DNA from: Bacteroidia bacterium
Lineage (GTDB): Bacteria; Bacteroidota; Bacteroidia; SpSt-205
DNA length: 36,244 bases
Direction of reading: 5' to 3'
Assembly (NCBI GenBank): GCA_025059915.1
Contig: JANXDD010000005.1
Coordinates: 1 to 36,244, forward strand
The translations under genes and the position numbers were made by a program. Below are positions 31,308 through 36,244 of the stretch, one piece after another. The first letter of the stretch is position 1. Every line of letters starts with the position of its first letter. The notes beneath the pieces are model-generated. The model was not told the DNA's origin, searched no databases, and saw only the letters and a program-made list of their open reading frames with translations.

Positions 31308-31958
31308 GTGAGGCTCATAATGCTTGGGCTTGGGGCGCTTTTGTGGGCACAGGAGCGCCCCCTGGTAAAGATTGGGAAGCTCCAATACGGGGGAGGGGGA
31401 GACTGGTATGGCAATCGCGCCTCGCTCTCTAACCTGCTAAAGTACGTCCAGCAGCATGCCCCTATTCCTGTCCAACTGCAAGAGGAAGTTGTTCGTCCAG
31501 CTGCACCTAACCTACATGAGTTTTCGCTTCTCTACGCTTCTGGCCATGGGAATATAGAGTTTTCACCCGAGGAAGTTGAGAATCTGAGAAAGTACCTTCT
31601 GCGGGGCGGCTTTCTCCTCATAGATGACGACTATGGCATGCATGAGTATGCCAAACGAGCACTTTTACAGATTCTACCCGAGGGGCAGTTTCAGCTTATC
31701 CCAGACAATCATCCGATTTTTCACTGCTACTACGACTTTCCGTATGGACTTCCCAAGGTTCATGAGCATGATAATAAAGCACCGCAGCTATATGGATTGT
31801 TTTATCAAGGGCGGCTGGTGGCAGCTCTTACCTATGAAGCGGACTTAGGGGATGGCTGGGAAGACCCGCAGGTGCATAAGGACCCTCCAGAAGTTAGAGA
31901 GCTGGCTTTTCGCATGGGCGTCAATATCTTATGCTACGTGCTGACACATGCATGGTGA
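31308..31958 (+). CDS. DUF4159-domain exported protein
   Basis: About 216 residues. A short signal peptide (MRLIMLGLGALLWAQ) is followed by KIGKLQYGGGGDWYGNRASL, LLYASGHGNIEFSPEEVENL, LLRGGFLLIDDDYGMHEYAK and IPDNHPIFHCYYDFPYGLPKV, the standard landmarks of DUF4159. The fold resembles the ThuA/class I glutamine-amidotransferase-like group, but no activity is established. In many Bacteroidota the domain sits near MoxR/DUF58/von Willebrand clusters; none is visible here. The GTG start is fixed by the -7 box 4 nt upstream, so it has its own promoter although it follows the PaaN-like gene by 39 nt. Confidence 0.85.
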   Translation: MRLIMLGLGALLWAQERPLVKIGKLQYGGGGDWYGNRASLSNLLKYVQQHAPIPVQLQEEVVRPAAPNLHEFSLLYASGHGNIEFSPEEVENLRKYLLRGGFLLIDDDYGMHEYAKRALLQILPEGQFQLIPDNHPIFHCYYDFPYGLPKVHEHDNKAPQLYGLFYQGRLVAALTYEADLGDGWEDPQVHKDPPEVRELAFRMGVNILCYVLTHAW

Positions 31959-32001
31959 AAGGAGGGGAGCCTTGCGACGCTTTTCTCACAAATAGGGAGG
32001 G

Positions 32002-34314
32002 CTATTTCTCTTCCACCGGAAGTTCCCCTCTCTTAGAAGGCTTATTTTTACCTTTAGGAGCAGGCGGGGAAACGTTCTTTTTGGCAAGCTTCCATGAGAA
32101 CTTCGGCTTTTCCGTCGTACCAGTAACAAGGATAGCCAGACGAATGCGCTCATCCTCGCTTTCTTCTACGAACTCTTTTACGCGCTCGTAGCTTTTGTCT
32201 AAAAGGATACGCGGTACCTCTACCAGGAGGTCATAAGCCAGTTCCCCTTTGAGGGTGTGTGCTCCAGCCACACGCATTTTCCAGCGATTAGCTTGGAGCC
32301 ATGTCGTGTCTGTCCGAATCACCCCCTCCTCCAAGGAAATCCGAGTATCTACCTGCCCTACTTCTATGCGGCGAAAGTCTGTAAGAGGAATAAGGGAAAA
32401 GAGCTCGTAAGTGTAGGGGCTTTCTACGATGACGAGGTTTTGCAAGGAAAGCTTGAGTTTTCCTTTTACATCAGCCCAAGAGATTTTTCCTTGGGATAAA
32501 GGAAGGCTGCCGCTCAGCTCTCCTTTGACCTTGCCCTGCATATGCCGAAGAAGCGGAAAAAGGGTGTCTAACTGCGGCAGCTGCTGATAAAGACGACTAA
32601 GGTCTATGTCTGCAAAACGCCCCTCTCCTTCTACAAGGGTAGGGGTAAAAAGCCCAGTAAAAGAAACTTTTCCCCCTCCAATCCCCCAAACCTGAAGCTC
32701 TTTCAAATGAAGTGCCGAGTGCTCTTTCACAATGTGAGCTTGCATCGGACCAAATAGCCCATTTGTCCAGAGAAAAGTATCTATCCGAACCTTGATATCG
32801 CCCTGCCAGTCTATGGGGGGACCAGCTCCTTTGCTGCTGGGCTCATACTTCAGCCGGGATAAATGCACCTCTCCCAAAATGTTCAGAGGGGCAGCGGTAC
32901 TGTCCCAAAGTCGGCTGTAAGAGTGGACGGAAAGAGAAGGAGCGCTAATAGTTATGTCCTCATATCGTCCGGTAAGGTTAGTTATGTTTAGCTTGTCGGG
33001 CGAGGCTTTGAAAGATACCTGATTGATTTGAAGGGGAGGGGAGAGAAGGTCCTGAATGTATCCTTCGCCGTGGAAAGCCCATCGGTGCTTGGAGCGCTGA
33101 AGGCTCCCTGTCATCCATACGGTGCCAGCAAGGGAGTCGGTTTTGGGAAGTTTCCATCGGCGGAGAAGAGCGAGATTGAGACGGGCATAAAACTCAGCGG
33201 AAATCTCCTCGGAGGAGAGGCCGTATTTTCCCCGAAGGTATAGGGTATCTGAATCGCCCCCGACGAAGTAGAGGCTATCTACTTCTACGGAGCTCTTTTT
33301 GGGGAGGTCGGAGTCCCAGTATAGCCTTCCTTGGGCATAAAGGACTTGACAAGGGTAATCCTCTATGCTAAAAGGCTTGGAAGTTTGTAATGCAGCATTC
33401 AGGCGGAGGCGAGGGAGTTTGCCCCGCCCTACTGGACCTAAAATTTCGCCTTCGGCTCGCAAACTCCCGCTGAGCTGGCTGAGTGCCGAAGGAGCATCTG
33501 CCCACAAGGCTTTTACTCTATCAAGGTCTATATCCAAATCTTCTATCCGAAGGGAGAGTTCAGGGCGTTCTTTGCCGAGCTGGATGCCTCCTTGTACCTT
33601 CGTAAGCATGCCAGAGAGCCCTACATGCAGTGGAGAAAAAAGCAGCCAGTCTGTTTCATAGGTGATGTTGCCAGTCAAACTAAAAGGCTGGGCAGGGAGA
33701 TAGTTCTTTTTGTGGTGGAGGAGGTGCTGAACCTGCCCTTCGGCTTGACCTTGGATGTGGAGCTGGTGTTTCAGTCCTTTGAGACGGGCTTTGAGGGAGG
33801 AAATAAGAAGCGCTAAGCTGAAGTTAGCCTTTTGGTCAGTGTAGAGAAAGTATCCTTCCTTTACCTTTACCTGCTCTAAAGCCCAGGGGGAAGGTTCCTC
33901 AGCAGAGCGTGAAGGCGTCTGAAAGATTTTCTCCCATGGAGTGTATCCTTTTTGATCATATACAAGCCAGACCTGCGGCTTCTCTAAAATGAGACCCTCT
34001 ATACGGTAGTTTTTCTCAATAAGAGCTTCCCAGAGGTTCAGATGCAAAACTACCGCTTCAGCGGAAAAAAGGGTATCTCCATCCTTGCTCTGAAGGAGGA
34101 AGCCTCGCAGTTGTAAGCCCAGTGCTGGTAGCGCTCGCAGCGAACCGACCTCTACGGCAGTTAGATGAATTTTAGCGGAAAAAGATTGCGCCAGCTCTCG
34201 TATCACCCAGGCTATTAGCCGCTCTTTGGAAAGATATATCAGCAGAAGGAGCCCTCCCGCCAGCAAAGATATACTCAATAAAAGCCCTGCCAAAAATCGG
34301 AAAACCCTTCTCAC
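32002..34314 (-). CDS. AsmA-like envelope protein
   Basis: About 770 residues. An N-terminal membrane anchor (FLAGLLLSISLLAGGLLLLIYLS) is followed by VIRELAQSFSAKIHLTAVEVGSL and LQLRGFLLQSKDGDTLFSAE, the start of an AsmA/TamB-like domain in which a short helix and a strand-rich VEV block lead into a long beta-rich groove. The C-terminal part (LRHMQGKVKGELSGSLPLSQ, then ELAYDLLVEVPRILLDKSYE) matches the AsmA C-terminal domain, and a charged tail (KNVSPPAPKGKNKPSKRG) ends the protein. Such proteins are thought to span the periplasm and move lipids between membranes. The GTG start overlaps the transglycosylase stop by four bases (GTGA), so the two are translationally coupled. Confidence 0.82.
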   Translation of the reverse strand: MRRVFRFLAGLLLSISLLAGGLLLLIYLSKERLIAWVIRELAQSFSAKIHLTAVEVGSLRALPALGLQLRGFLLQSKDGDTLFSAEAVVLHLNLWEALIEKNYRIEGLILEKPQVWLVYDQKGYTPWEKIFQTPSRSAEEPSPWALEQVKVKEGYFLYTDQKANFSLALLISSLKARLKGLKHQLHIQGQAEGQVQHLLHHKKNYLPAQPFSLTGNITYETDWLLFSPLHVGLSGMLTKVQGGIQLGKERPELSLRIEDLDIDLDRVKALWADAPSALSQLSGSLRAEGEILGPVGRGKLPRLRLNAALQTSKPFSIEDYPCQVLYAQGRLYWDSDLPKKSSVEVDSLYFVGGDSDTLYLRGKYGLSSEEISAEFYARLNLALLRRWKLPKTDSLAGTVWMTGSLQRSKHRWAFHGEGYIQDLLSPPLQINQVSFKASPDKLNITNLTGRYEDITISAPSLSVHSYSRLWDSTAAPLNILGEVHLSRLKYEPSSKGAGPPIDWQGDIKVRIDTFLWTNGLFGPMQAHIVKEHSALHLKELQVWGIGGGKVSFTGLFTPTLVEGEGRFADIDLSRLYQQLPQLDTLFPLLRHMQGKVKGELSGSLPLSQGKISWADVKGKLKLSLQNLVIVESPYTYELFSLIPLTDFRRIEVGQVDTRISLEEGVIRTDTTWLQANRWKMRVAGAHTLKGELAYDLLVEVPRILLDKSYERVKEFVEESEDERIRLAILVTGTTEKPKFSWKLAKKNVSPPAPKGKNKPSKRGELPVEEK

Positions 34315-36047
34315 GGCCGTAGAGTATCAGGAAAAGACCACGCTGGGGGACGCAGACACACCCGTTCGGGGAGGATTGTCGCCATAGAGTCGGGCGGTAG
34401 GTAGTTTTGCCGAACCAAAAAGTAGGCAATCTTCTGAAAGTGGGGCTTGTAGGCGGAGAGCACACAGCCTGTCTCTTTATCTATGAAGAAGCGGTAGGTT
34501 TTGGGATTCGGTAAGAGCATGCCTAAAAAAATAGCTTCGGGGATCGTGAGGTCATGGGGTTCTTTGCCGAAGTAAAAGCGAGAAGCCTCCACTAATCCAT
34601 ACACATCTGGTCCCCATTCTATGATATTGAGGTAGAGTTCTGCGATACGCTGCTTAGAGAGAAGGTGGAATCGCTCTATGATAGCGGTGAGGAGAATCTC
34701 CTCCACCTTGCGAGCCAGAGTTTTTTCCCGAGAAAGGAGAAGGTTTCTGACGAGCTGCATGGTGATAGTTCCCGCCCCGCGTCTGAAGCAGCGGCAGTGC
34801 CAGTTCTCCAGCATGGCTTTGAGAAAGTGGGCTTTTTGGAACCCCTGATGAGAGAAAAAAACCCCATCCTCCGAATGAAGTACGGCATGAAGGACATATG
34901 GCGTGATCTGGGAGAAAACTAAAAAATTAGGCTGGTCTGGGCTCACAAGGATGGTCCGAGTAGAGCCGGGGGGGCTATAAGAAAAGCTTTCTCGCAAAGT
35001 AAGAGGGGTGCGCACTCCTTCCCATGCGTAGATGACGAAACCTTCTGGCTGCCAGTCTACTTCTAACGCCAAAGTATCAGGTAGGCTTGGGTCATATACG
35101 AGCTTTAGGGAAAGAGAGGAGCTGCCGCCCAACTTAGCCTTATCAAGGCAGGTAAAAAAGCCCTGAGGAAAAGCTTGAAGGTAAGCCTGATGGGGCTGCC
35201 GAGGAATGTCAAGCTTTAGCCATGCTCTATTTCCAGAGAGCTGCCCGCCTACAGCGAGAATGCCCTGCAAGGGAAGAGCCCGAGGCATCAGTTCTACAAG
35301 GAAACTGTCTGCATGTACAATACTTTTTAGGTGGAAGCCCACCTGTGCATAGCTTAATTTTCGGCTGGCGAGCCTATGATGAAAAACTTGCACTCCTTCC
35401 GCTTGCAGGTCTGCTGAAAGACTTTCTGGACTCACCGTAAGGTGTCCTGTAAGGCTGTCCCAGCTTAGGAAGTTTTCACCATTTAGAGAGATTCTGCCGG
35501 GGGGGATTTGGAAGCTCAGGCTATCTTCTCCAATCGTGGAGTGAAGGAGGACTTGAAATGTGTCTCTGCGCACCTGGGCGGTGCAGAGCTTTCCGAATTT
35601 ATTCAGCGTGAGCCTAATTCCCTTGGGAAGCAGAAGGTGGTCGCAGACGATAGTGTCTATGCGGGATACGAGACGGATGAGTTTCCTGAAGTTACCGAAA
35701 GCAGAAAAGCTACGAGGGGCAGAAGAAGGTGTAGAATAAGCCGAGGAAGATTCTTTTTGGGCTACTTCTCCATTTTTTATGCGGATGCTCAGAGAAGGAA
35801 AAAGCAGCACACGCAGGGTATCGGCTATGAGCATCCAGTGATTTTTCTCCACGGATAAGTGATAGAAGGCGATTTCTCGGAGCGTACTCCATTCAGCGGC
35901 TTCGTATTTTACACGGTCTATTTCGTATCGCTGACCGACGAGATAAATGAGAAAGGGAAGGACCCGCAACCGCAGAATCCACAGAATCCCCACTCCCCCC
36001 GAGAGGATAAGTACGCTGAAGAGCCCTATCCATTTCCAGCGCTTCAT
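34311..36047 (-). CDS. GT51 peptidoglycan transglycosylase with long N-terminal beta-rich region
   Basis: About 578 residues. The C-terminal 190 or so form a GT51 domain that polymerises lipid II into glycan strands: catalytic Glu393 in HSEDGVFFSHQGF, then RGAGTITMQLVRNLLL (423-438), KVEEILLTAIIERF, IAELYLNIIEWGPDVYGLVEAS and FYFGKEP. There is no penicillin-binding transpeptidase domain, so it resembles MtgA in activity but not in layout. The first 385 residues hold a membrane anchor (GLFSVLILSGGVGILWILRL) and a strand-rich region like the neighbouring AsmA protein (residues about 50-350). I chose the ATG at 36047 because it makes an ATGA overlap with the methyltransferase stop; the open frame extends to 36140 only by running into that gene. 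Confidence 0.86.
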   Translation of the reverse strand: MKRWKWIGLFSVLILSGGVGILWILRLRVLPFLIYLVGQRYEIDRVKYEAAEWSTLREIAFYHLSVEKNHWMLIADTLRVLLFPSLSIRIKNGEVAQKESSSAYSTPSSAPRSFSAFGNFRKLIRLVSRIDTIVCDHLLLPKGIRLTLNKFGKLCTAQVRRDTFQVLLHSTIGEDSLSFQIPPGRISLNGENFLSWDSLTGHLTVSPESLSADLQAEGVQVFHHRLASRKLSYAQVGFHLKSIVHADSFLVELMPRALPLQGILAVGGQLSGNRAWLKLDIPRQPHQAYLQAFPQGFFTCLDKAKLGGSSSLSLKLVYDPSLPDTLALEVDWQPEGFVIYAWEGVRTPLTLRESFSYSPPGSTRTILVSPDQPNFLVFSQITPYVLHAVLHSEDGVFFSHQGFQKAHFLKAMLENWHCRCFRRGAGTITMQLVRNLLLSREKTLARKVEEILLTAIIERFHLLSKQRIAELYLNIIEWGPDVYGLVEASRFYFGKEPHDLTIPEAIFLGMLLPNPKTYRFFIDKETGCVLSAYKPHFQKIAYFLVRQNYLPPDSMATILPERVCLRPPAWSFPDTLRP

Positions 36048-36244
36048 GCGTATAGAATCCCACGGGGACCGATAAGTTTGGATGGTGCATTTAGGGTTTT
36101 GTTTAGCGCCTGCCAGCCAGCGAACATCTCCCGACTCCAAAATACATCATCGCAGACCAGCATTCCCCCAGGATTGAGGCGTTGGTAGAGGTAGGTAGCG
36201 TATTCATACAGTGCAGGGCCGCGGTGGTCTCCATCTATGTAGAT
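36044..36244 (-). CDS. SAM-dependent methyltransferase, C-terminal fragment (5' end outside window)
   Basis: The minus-strand frame entering at the window edge reads IYIDGDHRGPALYEYATYLY, then QRLNPGGMLVCDDVFWSREM, and ends LIGPRGILYA with TGA at 36046-36044. The IDGDH...LNPGG-L-CDDV pattern is the late part of a class I O-methyltransferase-like fold (strands 4 and 5, with the DGxH and DD motifs). The substrate is unknown because the binding domain is outside. Its stop overlaps the ATG of the transglycosylase gene (ATGA), so these genes form a coupled operon with asmA. Confidence 0.78.
   Translation of the reverse strand: MYIDGDHRGPALYEYATYLYQRLNPGGMLVCDDVFWSREMFAGWQALNKTLNAPSKLIGPRGILYA

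Noticed and set aside
31990-32007. AAATAG-GGAGGG-CTATTT hairpin between the DUF4159 and asmA stops
   Set aside because: AT-rich stem of six pairs with no T-tract; may help bidirectional termination but too weak to annotate.
1-36244. tRNA, rRNA, CRISPR array, insertion sequence or prophage
   Set aside because: No cloverleaf, spaced direct repeat array, transposase or phage structural gene was seen by eye.

Overview
The window is a gene-dense stretch of a Bacteroidota chromosome. The evidence is a full-length SprA/Sov, the giant outer-membrane translocon of the type IX secretion system (T9SS), the Bacteroidota -7 promoter element TAnnTTTG in front of most transcription units, and many lipoproteins and outer-membrane proteins typical of that phylum. 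No rRNA, tRNA, CRISPR array, insertion sequence or phage gene was seen. Genes commonly overlap by 1-50 nt, and GTG and TTG starts are frequent. The lineage below phylum cannot be named from the sequence alone.

Layout. 1-6281 (+): an overlapping operon with the 3' end of an alanine racemase, birA, coaX, an outer-membrane barrel protein, a TolC-type channel, an HlyD/RND-type adaptor and gpsA. 6287-7328 (-): two small envelope proteins. 7380-11184 (+): glmS, comEC and an RNase H-like gene. 11197-14324 (-): purC and yebC, then a polysaccharide flippase. 14331-14618: regulatory gap with a duplicated element. 14619-18019 (+): thrS and an AidB-like flavoprotein. 18020-18589: a hairpin-rich 570-base gap between convergent genes. 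18590-27198 (-): an MBL-fold exonuclease, sprA and two tiny lipoproteins. 27313-28255 (+): a lipoprotein and a Fur-family regulator. 28229-29533 (-): folC. 29577-31958 (+): a PaaN-like aldehyde dehydrogenase and a DUF4159 protein. 32002-36244 (-): an AsmA-like protein, a GT51 transglycosylase and the 3' end of a methyltransferase, all coupled by 4-nt overlaps.

Main observations. Seven genes have a perfect TAnnTTTG box ending exactly 4 nt before an ATG or GTG, and two more have it with one mismatch. If transcription starts where it usually does relative to this box, these mRNAs are leaderless. The rule corrects several start codons and exposes a 56-codon lipoprotein gene (27028-27198, -) upstream of sprA that overlaps a second small lipoprotein gene. 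Two non-coding regions merit experiments: the duplicated hairpin/promoter element before thrS, and the 18020-18589 gap, where two hairpins compete for the same bases.

Functionally, the window is mostly housekeeping (cofactors, purine, folate, amino-sugar and glycerolipid precursors, tRNA charging) together with envelope construction (T9SS, efflux parts, lipoproteins, peptidoglycan synthesis, polysaccharide export).
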